DNA of 64,000 nucleotides from Bidens hawaiensis (taxonomy: Eukaryota; Streptophyta; Magnoliopsida; Asterales; Asteraceae), in the NCBI GenBank assembly GCA_021521415.1, contig JAIQDT010000230.1:1343501-1407500 (forward strand). The letters are read 5' to 3'. The notes under the pieces were generated by a model. It was not told where the DNA came from. It did not search any database and saw only the letters and a list, made by a program, of their open reading frames with translations. Below, piece by piece: positions 45,733-56,200 of the stretch; position 1 is the stretch's first letter; every line of letters begins with the position of its first letter. The translations under genes were made by a program, and so were the position numbers.

Positions 45733-46858
45733 TCATATTTTAACCGGAATGGCCACGAGTGGTAAATTTCTTGGCAATGCGAGCCCAAACTTCTCTTCCA
45801 TATCCAAGTCTTGTGCTCTCATGTTTCCTTCGAGCTTCCAATCAAAGTTGCAAACCAAAGAAGCCAATATCGTGTGTAACTCTCTATGAGCAATATTCAA
45901 TCCCGGGCAGATCCTCCTCCCCGCACCAAATGGTATGAGTTCAAAATCTTGACCTCTATAGTCAATTTTAACTTCCAAAAACCTCTCCGGCATGAACACA
46001 TTGGGGTTGGACCAAAATTTTTTGTCTCGCCCAATTGCCCAAACGTTACAGAGGATTTGTGCATTTTTAGGGACTATGAAGCCTTTGACTTCTACGTCAT
46101 GTATGGCTTGGCGAGATACAAGAAAAGGAGCGGGAGGATGTAGTCGAAGAGTTTCTTTTATAACAGCTTGTAGGTAAGGTAGATGAATGATATCATGTTC
46201 ATTCAAAGTTTTGTCATCATTATTATGCTTGTGTTTCATAAGCTCTAAGCGGACTATCTCCATTTTATTTGGGTTATGAATAAGCTCAGTCATCACCCAT
46301 TCCAATGTGGTTGATATCGTATCAGTTCCCCCAATAATTAAATCCTACATTAATTTAGGAAATTATTAAATACATAAGGATGACTAATTTAGTGATTTTG
46401 ACAACATTCTACAAAAGTACCATTTTATCTTGCGAAAAAGTTGTTACCGCGCTAGCTTGTTAAGTATATACTTACCGTGAACAAATGTTTCATGTCATTT
46501 ATACTCAATTTGAACCCCTCTGTCAAGTTGATATCTAGCAGCAAGTCCAGAACATCTTTTTGTGTTGATAAATCATTGCCATACAATGATGAATTCGCTC
46601 TTCTTTGCAATCTTTGATCAATGATGCTATCGAAATAGCAAACAACCTGTCCACATAAGCAACTGCGTTTGATGCTAACCCTTGTGGGTCGGGGGTCTTA
46701 GTATCGGGAAAAAGTCTACTAGATTCGGTTTCCCGCCAATTTCCATCAAACCCGATATCACCTCCTTGATTTCTTGTGATGACTTTGAATCGTATTGAGA
46801 GAAATCCGTAGAGAACAACATGTTTGATACAATGTTTAGACTTGTGGTAAACGGGGCT
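45733..46858 (-). pseudogene. CYP76: CYP76-like P450, exon 3 intact, exon 2 broken, exon 1 lost
   Basis: Exon 3 (46344-45733, 203 codons plus stop) is open with KETLRLHPP, MPERF and FGAGRRICPG. Exon 2 (46476 upward) has single-base losses at ATCGAAATAG and at GGGTCGGGGGT relative to its sisters, and it ends abruptly at ~46858, where unrelated sequence begins (ACGGGGCTCACC). No exon 1 follows. It is nearly the same as the fragment at 30388, so it is a copy from the same segmental duplication. Confidence 0.9.
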
Positions 46859-47059
46859 CACCGAATTTGAGGAGTGTGATTGCCTAACACAAAAAAAAAA
46901 AAAAGTCGTTTAAATAAAATTTTATTTATTTTTAAGTTCACATGAAGAAGCTCTTCACATCTTTCATGGTCACACACCAACATCAAATAAACGTAATTCT
47001 AAAAGTGCATATGTATATGTGAGTTAATATATAGTTTCTCAAAGCTACAGAAGCTCTAC

Positions 47060-48480
47060 AAAAAGCATTTCTTATGGTTTTATGACACTTCTTTAAGCTT
47101 GTCAAATCTGAGAGCAAGGAAGAAGTACCTAATTATTGATCCCTTGGGTCAGCTCGTCCACGGTCCATCTTGTGTGAGAGGCATTCATTCCCACTATAAG
47201 GGGGTCAAGATAAAATTGAATATAGGTACGAAAGCAGTGATCCCGAAGCGCCTTTTTAAAAAAACGCCCGGGAATGCCCACGCACCCTTTCTTGACTAGT
47301 GGGGAACCCTCCTCTCTTCTCTCGGTTCTGCCCGTACCAGCTATGCTTTTTTTGGGGAAGAGAGAGGTAAGAAGCTGCAGCTCCACCTTACGAACTTCTT
47401 ACTGGAGCAATACTATAGGCATTTTTGAGTGTATGCACGTCTTTTGGAAATGCTTTTTTTGAAAGTCAGTCAAGCAAGAAGGAACGCAGGATTAGCTTTC
47501 AAGCAGTCTTCAAGTATGACATGAATTCAAGCCGAAATTCTTGGGTCATCTCAATAGGTTCAGAAACCACACTTTTCTTTGGATCATCATAGCGCACTTC
47601 CACATATCCACTTAGAGAAAGGTATTTTCGTAATGGATGACCCTTGAAACCATAATATGTTGGCCTTTTCATCAGTTGCTGGGTTTGGTGGCCTGAAATT
47701 GACTTGGCTTCGCCCAAAAGCCTCATCTCTAAATGCCCGGCTCGCGAGGCGTCCCTCTCGCAGTAGAGTTCCAAACCTCACCTTGCTCTTGTGACATGCT
47801 AGTTTCGTCGATAAAAGAGCTTTGTTTCTGAATAGATTTGTCCATCACATTAGTAGGAAAATATCTTGATACATCTCCAACTTGTGTTTCAATGACGGGT
47901 AAGGCGGTATACGAATTGGAGTACGAAGATAATTCTTCAGCACACTAAAATCTAGTGGATCTGATTCCATATTCATGAAAAGTCGGACATGAAGTTTTCT
48001 GAAACCGAACTGAATGGAATTGTTACTTTCAAAAATGCTTTCGAGACAAAGGAATAAAATAAACTTTCTCTATGGCCTCCTCGTTTTGAGACATTATGGC
48101 TTTGGGGTCGACCCCGGTAATAAAGAAGGAATCCATACAAACTTAGGATCCGACGCCATAATAAAATACTACCCTCATGATTAGACCATGTCCATGAGAT
48201 TTGATAAAAGAAAGGTGGAAGACGAGGAAAAGAAATAGCTTATGGTGACCAATTTATTTGAGTTGATCATTTCGGTACATGCTGCATTCCATCTTTCTTC
48301 CCATTTTTCTTTTTATTTGGAAGACAGGCGTTGTGTTTGGTTCAAAAGGCAAGGTTTTCAATATGTCTCCAAAAGGCCCCCACTAAGTTGAACTTGAATT
48401 GAAGAAGCGAGCCCCTATCAGAGAAAGAAAAGCCATTGCGCGTTAGCACATCGGTTGAGGTGTTGCCCTCCTCAGTCATA
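47060..48480. other. Nuclear insertion of mitochondrial DNA (NUMT)
   Basis: Sequence of balanced base composition, unlike the AT-rich flanks, includes a clear nad9 fragment on the minus strand. It also has stretches that read as plant mitochondrial spacer (GGGGTCGACCCCGGTAATAA, GAAAAGCCATTGCGCGTTAG). The right edge is near 48480, where a TGTTTAGGATATCTGCCC-type sequence starts. The left edge is uncertain, between 46858 and ~47100. Only nad9 was identified as a gene. Confidence 0.65.
47524..47669 (-). pseudogene. nad9: Fragment of mitochondrial nad9
   Basis: The frame contains [20 protein letters not shown] and [20 protein letters not shown], followed by FRLEF. This is the C-terminal part of NADH dehydrogenase subunit 9 of respiratory complex I (a 30-kDa/NuoC homologue), with several substitutions. 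The sequence on both sides of the frame does not fit nad9, so the fragment is only ~48 codons long and chimeric. It cannot be functional. Confidence 0.85.
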
Positions 48481-48482
48481 GT

Positions 48483-48890
48483 GTTTAGGATATCTGCCCA
48501 ACTCTAACTTAAATAGAATGTTAGCGATTTTAGTGTAATTAAGGATTAACTTGTTAATCAAGTTAATTAATTGTAATATGAATATAAATAAGTTGGGTGC
48601 GTGATGCACACTTATTTGATCTTATTATAATTTATAATCCAATTGGTATTTAGAGGCGAAACCCCTAAGCCATGGGGTTCCAAGGGGGCAACGCCCCTGG
48701 TAGCAAGGTCCAAGGGGCTGCGCCCCTGGCTGGGGTCGAGCTGTTGGTTGTTTTGAATTTCAAACATGTTGTGATAACTACTAAGCAGTTATAACTCACC
48801 CACCCCTAATATATTATTCATCTTGATCATACGTAACTTCTCTGCACGACAGCTATATGTTATGTTCTTGTGATAATGAACCATGCTAAG
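48483..48890. mobile_element. Possible LTR fragment
   Basis: It opens with TGTTTAGGATATCTGCCCAA and contains repeated GGGGC-rich motifs (AACGCCCCTGG, CTGCGCCCCTGG), as seen in some plant retrotransposon LTRs. No second LTR or coding sequence was found. Sequence from 48890 to 49500 is P450 3' flank similar to 45100-45480. Confidence 0.35.
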
Positions 48891-49521
48891 CTAATACATA
48901 ATAACCGGCTAATCGTGTCCGGAAAATACCTCCTTCGTGAAAAATTTGATGTCGTCGTAAACAAATTAAAAGAATTAAGTTGAAATTAAAATTACATTTG
49001 AAAAGTCATAGGAACAAAATCAAGTTGAAAAGCTTGTGTATACGCTTGAACTGGCTCGATACAAAAATCTCTTTTAATGGACATACTGAGATCGAAAAAC
49101 TATGACACAATTAAAAATGTTTTTCGGCACGACACTCGACGAAATGCATACAAATGCAATATGAAGAACCTCTACAGATGAATCATTTTAGACCCAAAAT
49201 ATTCACAAATGGTGCTTCTTTCTTTTGCAATGGGACCCTGAACTTATTATGATAGCATTAACTAAATTTACTACAAATGAAGAAAAGATTGCACTTTTGG
49301 TGATCTTGCAATGTTACATGCCAACTTCTTTATGCATCCTTACTACCAAAAATGGTGTCATAGTGATCCTTCATCCTATTTGAAAGAATAATAGTTAGGT
49401 TCCTCTATACACGAGTGTGATAATTATTATGTTTGTAGGATTTAATCGTGTTGAACTGTGATATTTGGTAATAAGCAGTTGTGTGAGGGATTGATGTTTT
49501 TTTTCTTAATCAATCATTATC

Positions 49522-49974
49522 GAGTAAACTGCGGTTTTCGTCCATATGGTTTGTCCAAATCTGCGGGTTTAGTCCAATAGTTTCAAATTTGCGATTTTCA
49601 TCTTTGTGGTTTCATTTCACCTACAATTAAACCCGAATTCATTAACCCCCGTTAAGTCTGGTCATTAAACTGATTAGCGTACCCTTCACGTGAAGGGCAG
49701 TTTTGTCCTTTTTTCCTCAAATACACCACAGCCCCTCACGTGCGGGGGGCTTGCGAATTACGACTAGGGTTTATTTTGGAAAAAAAAAGGCAAAAATGCC
49801 CCTCACGTGAAGGGTACGCTAATGGGTTTAACGACCAGACTTAAAGGGGGTTAATGAATTCGGGTTTAATTGCAAGTGAAATGAAACCTCACTGACGAAA
49901 ATCACAAATTTGAAACTATTGGACTAAAACCGTAGATTTGGACAAAACAAATGGACAAAAACCGCAGTTCACTC
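49522..49974. mobile_element. Foldback MITE with ~200-bp inverted arms
   Basis: The left arm begins GAGTAAACTGCGGTTTTCGT and the right arm ends ACAAAAACCGCAGTTCACTC. The arms pair over ~200 bp, including CGTACCCTTCACGTGAAGGG on the left and its partner on the right. The flanking 9-mers ATCATTATC and ATCATAATT are 7/9 alike, suggesting a MULE-type duplication. It lies just downstream of the fourth P450 copy. Confidence 0.75.
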
Positions 49975-50191
49975 ATCATAATTACTTTAAGAATACAGCT
50001 TTGGTGGAATCTACTAATTGCTACTAGATGATCATGTCTTAAACAAACACAATCCAGTAATGTTAAAAGCATTTTATTTCTGAAACAATAAATTAAAAAA
50101 AACATGCACAAGTTTAAATTCAAATACATTACAAAACATACATTTTCCAATTTAACAAATAGATGACACAAGTACAATGATTCAAAGATGG

Positions 50192-52239
50192 TCACAGTTT
50201 AACTGGAATGACAGTTAGTGGTACATTTCTTGGCAGTGAGAGACCAAACTTTTCTTCCATATCCAAGTCTTGTGCTCTCATGTTTCCTTCGAGCTTCCAA
50301 TCGAAGTTGTGAATCAAAGAAGCCAATACTGTGTGCAACTCTCTATGAGCAAGATTCAATCCCGGACATATCCTCCTCCCCGCACCAAATGGTATAAGTT
50401 CCAAATCTTGACCTCTATAGTCAATTTTAGCTTCCAAAAATCTCTCCGGCATGAACTCATTTGGGTTGGACCAAACTTTTGGGCCTCGCCCAATCGCCCA
50501 ATTATTACAGAAGATTTGTGCATTTTTAGGGATTACGAAGCCTTGCACTTCTACGTCATGTATGGCTTGGTGAGGTATAAGAAGAGGGACGGGAGGATGT
50601 AGCCGAAAAGTTTCTTTAATAACAGCTTGTAAGTAAGGTAGTTGATTGATATCAAGTTCGTTTAAAGTTTTGTCATTATTATGCATGTGTTTCTTAAGCT
50701 CCAACCGAGTTGTCTCCATTTTACTTGGGCTACGAATGAGTTCAGTCATCGCCCATTCCAATGTGGCTGATAGTGTATCAGTTCCACCAAGAAACAAATT
50801 CTACATTAACGTAGAAAAGGTTATAATTAAAATAATATACAGATGAATTAAGAATAACTAATTTCGTGGTTTTCACAACTAATATAACACAATTTTATCA
50901 CACTAGCTTGTTAAGTATCTACTTACCAAGAACAAATGTTTCATGTCAAATACACTCAATTCGGTCCCATCTTTGAAGTTGATATCAAGCAACAAGTCCA
51001 AAACATCATTTTTTGTTGATGTATCATTGTCATTCAATGCCGAATTCGCTCTTCTTTGCAATCTTTTATCAATGATGCTATCGAAAAAAGCAAATAACTT
51101 GTCATAATAATGATTTGCGTCTGATACTAACCCTTGTGGGTCGAGGGATCTGAGTATCGGAAAAAAGTCTGCTACATTAGGCTTCCCACCACCTTCCATC
51201 AAACCCGAAATGACCTCTCTGATTTCGTGTGATGACTTTGAATCATATTGTGAGAAATCCGTAGAGAATAACATGTTTGATAAGATGTTTAGAATTGTGA
51301 TAAAAATAACTTCACCTATTTTTATAGGTTTTTCATCCATAGAACATTGACTAACATAGTCAACAAGTTGCTCTACCTACAAGTATATAAAGTCATATGT
51401 CATAAGGGCACAACATAAAAGAAAACATACTTATGAGAAAAGACAAATTAATACAAAAATACAATAAATAAATAGGTAAAAATATTAGTAGTCCTAATAG
51501 ATAGATAAATAAAAAAATATTGATAATAATAATAAATAAATAATAGTAAAAGGCAGAATCAGGAAAAATTGCTAAACACGAGAAGGTGTGTGTTGAAAAT
51601 CAACATGTTTTCATTCATTTTGCTTTTAATGCATTTGGGTCTATTGCCCCCGATGCTGCTACGTTTTCAAAAAGAGTTCAACGGGTCGTGCACAGTAACT
51701 CAACGACGCCGAAGAACGATAACTTTGTTTTCAGTATGATCGGTTTTGTCATTCAAAATGAGGTGGCGGCGCAGCTTGTTACCGCTTGTCTACCTCTCTA
51801 TTGTAATTGGATCCTTTTTTAGTTCAAAATAATTAAATAAAAATCATAAATTAATGTTATAGTAAAATGTAAAATCGCAATAAAAAATAAAATATTTCAA
51901 CAATATAACATTTAGTACTTGAAAAATATATAAATACATAATCAAATTAAATTAAATAGAATAAAAAATAGGTCTTCAATGGCTTTAAATCTCAAAGAAG
52001 TTAGGTTTGTTATGTTTATATTTCTTCTATCATCTTTTATCATCTTATGATATTTGATAATTAAATAATTTTATGCTAAGGTATTTAAATTTAAATGTTA
52101 ATATAGACATCCAAACATCAAAACATACCTTTTGCATGCGTAATTGTTCACTAACATCTAGTCGTTGGACAGAGAACAAGCACTCCTGAGTAATTCTTCT
52201 TAGTTTTCTCCAATGATCTCCAACCGGGAGGAAAACTAT
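50192..52239 (-). pseudogene. CYP76: CYP76-like P450 cut in exon 1 by a retrotransposon
   Basis: Exon 3 (50800-50192, 202 codons plus stop) and exon 2 (51376-50927, 150 codons) are fully open and have correct splice sites. The motifs GGTDT, KETFRLHPP, MPERF and FGAGRRICPG are all present. Exon 1 survives only from ~52239 to 52129 (SSIVFLPVGDHW ... SEQLRMQK, donor GTATGT). Its first ~110 codons are replaced by the LTR starting at ~52240. The body is otherwise intact, so loss of function came from the insertion. Confidence 0.9.
51586..51822 (+). pseudogene. Unidentified transposon-type coding fragment in P450 intron 1
   Basis: A frame including VENQHVFIHFAFNAFGSIAP and VVHSNSTTPKNDNFVF runs opposite to the P450 gene, inside its first intron. 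It has the look of a short internal piece of a longer plant element protein that recurs in genomes, but I cannot name the family. AT-rich DNA without genes surrounds it (51380-51580, 51830-52128). Confidence 0.35.
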
Positions 52240-52705
52240 AGAAGAGGTAGGTCCCAGCAGAGCCCAGTTGGACCCGCAAGACTCACCTTGAAGAGGGACG
52301 TCTGCGCAAGGACCAACTGGTTCCGCAGGACCCACCATGCTCAGAGATGAAGACCTTACGCGCAGTACGCCAGCTGTTCCCGCAGGGAAAGCCTCCCAAT
52401 GGTGAAGTACCCCGCCTGTTCCCGCAGCTGCGGATACAAGCCATCAGGGAAGGCTACCCGCACTAATAGCAAGGCTACACGCACAAGGCACTAACTCTCA
52501 ATAATTCAGTGTCACCTGAAGGAATGAGCAAGGCGGGAATACTCCCGCCCAAATGAGCCAGTCCGTATGCTTCTGGAAGATCTTTTGTACTATACCTGCC
52601 AAGGTATGGACAAAATAGACAAGATCTGACCAAAGCAGCCCATGAACCAATCACAGGGTGACAGCTCACCGACAACAGTACGAGGAGCATGCTCTAGTAC
52701 TGTTT

Positions 52706-52885
52706 GTCACTATTAGCCGCTGCCTACTCACCAACCCTTGTCGTGGCACGCACATAGCCTGCAGTTGGTGGAAAGGGAACAGTACACAGCCGGCCTTGTC
52801 ACTATCAGCCGCTGCCTACCCACCAACCAGCATGGCACGTGCGTAGCCCATAGTTGGTAGAACAGGAATATTATACAGCTGGCTG
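52706..52885. repeat. 91-bp tandem duplication inside the 5' LTR
   Basis: Units starting at 52706 and 52797 (GTCACTATTAGCCGCTGCC and GTCACTATCAGCCGCTGCC) share most of their length. They lie just upstream of the LTR TATA box, so they may be an enhancer duplication. Confidence 0.8.
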
Positions 52886-52910
52886 TACCTGCTTGGAAAC
52901 CTACCTTCGG

Positions 52911-52919
52911 CTATAAATA
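52911..52919 (+). promoter_or_regulatory. TATA box of the LTR promoter
   Basis: CTATAAATA preceded by a GC-richer stretch. Transcription of the element would start ~30 bp downstream. Confidence 0.6.
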
Positions 52920-53200
52920 CTCCAACACCTTGGAACGGTATGATCATCTTGTATCTTACCTTCACTAGCTATTTCTCTCAATATACACTTATATTCAGAG
53001 CAATCTAGTCTGATTCTCACGCCGGAGGGTGGTCACAAGGAGGAACCCCCCCCCCCCCTTCTCAGTGACGAGCTCACGGTGTCTGTTTTGCAGGTCATCT
53101 GAAGAACATTCCTTCTTTGCCGTACCTAACCCTCGTGGGAAACATTACTTAAACCCCAGATTGTCCATAATCTGCCCGGGGTCACCTAGTGTTTCTTCAT

Positions 53201-53218
53201 TGGCACCATCCGTGCATA
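53201..53218 (+). other. Primer-binding site
   Basis: TGGCACCATCCGTGCATA begins two bases after the 5' LTR. TGG is the complement of the CCA end of the priming tRNA; which tRNA is not decided here. Confidence 0.6.
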
Positions 53219-53261
53219 AAAGCTAGAACTAATTCTCAGTTTTTTCAAAACTTCTGAAAAA

Positions 53262-56200
53262 ATGGTTAACGTTACTCCGGTCCCAAGGCCAGTAAGTGAC
53301 CAAGAAACCCCGGTAACCACAACCCCAGCTACTGGGGGGAACACCGGCGGTTACACAAATTTTACGAACACTACCCCGGTTACCCAAGCGGGGGCAAGTG
53401 CAGTAAACAATCTTTCACTGGGATTCACCGATGCCCAGTTGGAGAAACAGACGAGGCTCCCCCGTCAAACACTCGATCAAGTTAAAGCGTGGGCCGAAGC
53501 ACGTCAAAAGGAATTCCAAGCTGAGTTGGATGAACGCTTGCGTTCACTCCAGCAGGCTGACGAATTCGGAAGCACTCGACAACAGCTCAACATGAACAGT
53601 GAGTGCGAATACTCGGATGATGATCGGGAGGAATCCGACACTGACGCGAACCCTCGCCATAGGGCGAAAGGGAAGCGTAAGGAAACGGACTTCCAACCAA
53701 GAAGGAATTTCGGAGAAACCTTCAAACCAAGGAACGCGGGGGGAAACCCACGCGACTTCTCCAAAACCTTTAGACCTACTGCTGCAAATGCGGGAACATC
53801 CAAGTTTGCAAGGGACATTGCGGAAGCAATCGCTCCGAGAAGTGCCAAACAGATGTCCAACATCGGCACTTATGATGGTCTGTCCGACCCAGATGATCAC
53901 TTGAACAGATTCATAGCGGGGGCAACCGTCAGTAACTGGACGGAACCCACGTGGTGTTATATGTTCCAGATGACGCTGGTTGGAGCGGCCAGGGCGTGGT
54001 TTGATCGTTTACCAGTCCACCACATCTACGATTGGGCATACTTCCAACACAAGTTCAGCCAACACTTCAGTCAACAGAGGAAATATACTGAAGAGCAGTG
54101 GACGATCCTCAACTGCGTGAGAGAGGAAGATGAATCTTTACTAGACTTCATCACTCGCTTCAACTCCAAAAAGCTGAGTCTGGGCAACATAAGTGAAGAT
54201 CTTGTTCGCGCCGCTTTCATCCAGGGCGCCGAATACCCAGAGCTTATCCGCACGTTGACGGGTAAGGACGGCATGCCATCCACATGGGATGCCATCATGA
54301 CGGCGGCCAAGCGCTTTGCCGAGACGGAGAAGCAACTGGGTAGGGATCTTCCCCAGAGTACACACCTCTACACGCAGAGGACCAGAGAAAACAATGTTCG
54401 GATCGCCCGGCAGAACAAAAAGAGGAAGCTAGGTATTTGGCAGTCAAGGGTAAACTTTGACACCTCATCCAGCTCTCGCCCTCTTGTTGGCGGAAGGGAT
54501 AACACGCACCCTTCAAGCCGAAAACACCGGTGGACGCCACTCACCAAAAGCGTCACGGAGATATTTGCCACCGAAAAACTCCCATGGCCAAAAGCTCCAA
54601 TGATCCGGCAGCGACCTAATGCGGATCAGAGCAAATCCTGTGACTTCCACGGGACAAAGGGTCACAATACAGAGGAGTGTACATCCTTGAAGGATATTGT
54701 TGAAACATTCGTCAAGGATGGAAGACTTGCATACCTTGTGGCATCAATCAAGAATGGAGGAAGGAATGATAACCGGTATATAGGCAACGGACGAAAGCCC
54801 GTTAACATCAGCATCCACATGGTTCATGGCAACATCAGAGGAAGAAAAAGACGAACGACAGAACCATGCGAATGGAAGGAAGCTGAGGTGCGCTTCCCGC
54901 GAGTGCCAGGAGGACCCAGCAAGGAAGGCCCTATCGTCATCAAAAGCCAGCTGGGGCATTACATAACTTCCCGCACTCTTGCTGACAACGGCTCCTCGTC
55001 AACGGTTATGTACAGGCAGTTCTTCGACAAGCTAGACGACGAAGACAAGGAACGCCTGGAAACGGTTTACGCCTCAATGGAAGGGTTCGACGGCAGCACA
55101 AACACCCCCCTGGGTATCCTATCTTTCCCCGTCATTCTCACGGACGGGAAATACTCCCGCACAGAAGACGTGGACTTCGTCGTGATGAGGAAGCCACACC
55201 ACACATACGACATTCTCTTCGGGAGAGACGGGATGGCAAGATTCAACGCCGTGGTATCTTCAGTCCACGGCATGATGGGATGGCCAACTGCTGAGGGTGT
55301 AGCGATGATCACCGGTATCCCCCAGGTATGCATCGCATCTGTCTCATCTAAACCCAAACCAAAGATGGCTAAACCAACCATCACCGAACCAGAAAAATGG
55401 GCCCTCAATGGCAAATACCCTGACCAGGCTGTTACCATTGGCCCAACAATCACTGATCCTACGCGCACCTTACTCAAACGCTTACTACAGAGAAACGCTG
55501 ACATCTTCGCGTGGACACCAGCTGACATGACTGGTGTACCTCGAAGTAAAGCAGAGCATAAGCTCAAGTGTGACCCGGCTTTTACGCCAGTCATACAAAA
55601 GCGCAGAGTAATGGGGGCGGAACAGGCTAACGCGTGTAGAACCCAAGTCAAGGAACTCCTTGACGTGGGCATCGTACGCGTTAGTAGATATCAAACATGG
55701 GTTGCAAATCCCGTTATGGTACCGAAAGCTAACAAACAATGGCGCATGTGTATAGATTTCAAAGATTTAAACAAAGCATGCCCCAAAGATTGTTACCCGT
55801 TACCCGAAATTGACCTCAAAGTGGATTCATTAGCACCGTTTCACCTTAAATGCTTCCTTGACGCATATAAGGGGTACCATCAAATCCACATGGCTGTAGA
55901 TGATCAGGACAAAACCGCATTTCGGACGCCCGATGGCACATTTTGTTATCAAATGATGCCATTCGGACTTAAGAACGCAGGGTCCACATACCAACGCCTG
56001 ATGGACAAAGAGTTTCATGCCCAAATTGGGAGAAACTTGGAAGTCTACATGGATGATTTGGTCATCAAAAGCCCTGAGCCAGAAGCGATGTTGAAAGACA
56101 TCGAAGAAACTTTCAACACGCTCAGAAAGATAAACATGAAGCTCAACCCGAGCAAGTGTTCCTTTGGGATGGAAGAAGGGAAGTTCTTGGGAGTCATTGT

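Larger units (their letters stand above)
43530..46858. repeat. Duplicated block, copy B
   Basis: It matches 28260-31510 in order: GTAAGTTAGGTTAGTCTATA, the AACCATTAAGAGG-rich stretch near 44060-44230, then CAAATCTAGTTGAATGAAGC and the CYP76 fragment. It differs by insertion of the element at 44531-45052. It is cut off inside exon 2 of the P450 at ~46858. No other gene is visible between 43530 and 45730. Confidence 0.85.
52240..53199 (+). repeat. 5' LTR
   Basis: It starts GAAGAGGTAGGTCCCAGC; the matching 3' LTR start at 63561 has TG before AAGAGG, so the first base here is changed. It ends CTTCA just before TTGGCACC. About 960 bp. Confidence 0.85.

Noticed and set aside
53504..53900. Open frames antisense to gag
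   Set aside because: Shadow frames of the real gag sequence; no splice sites or similarity.
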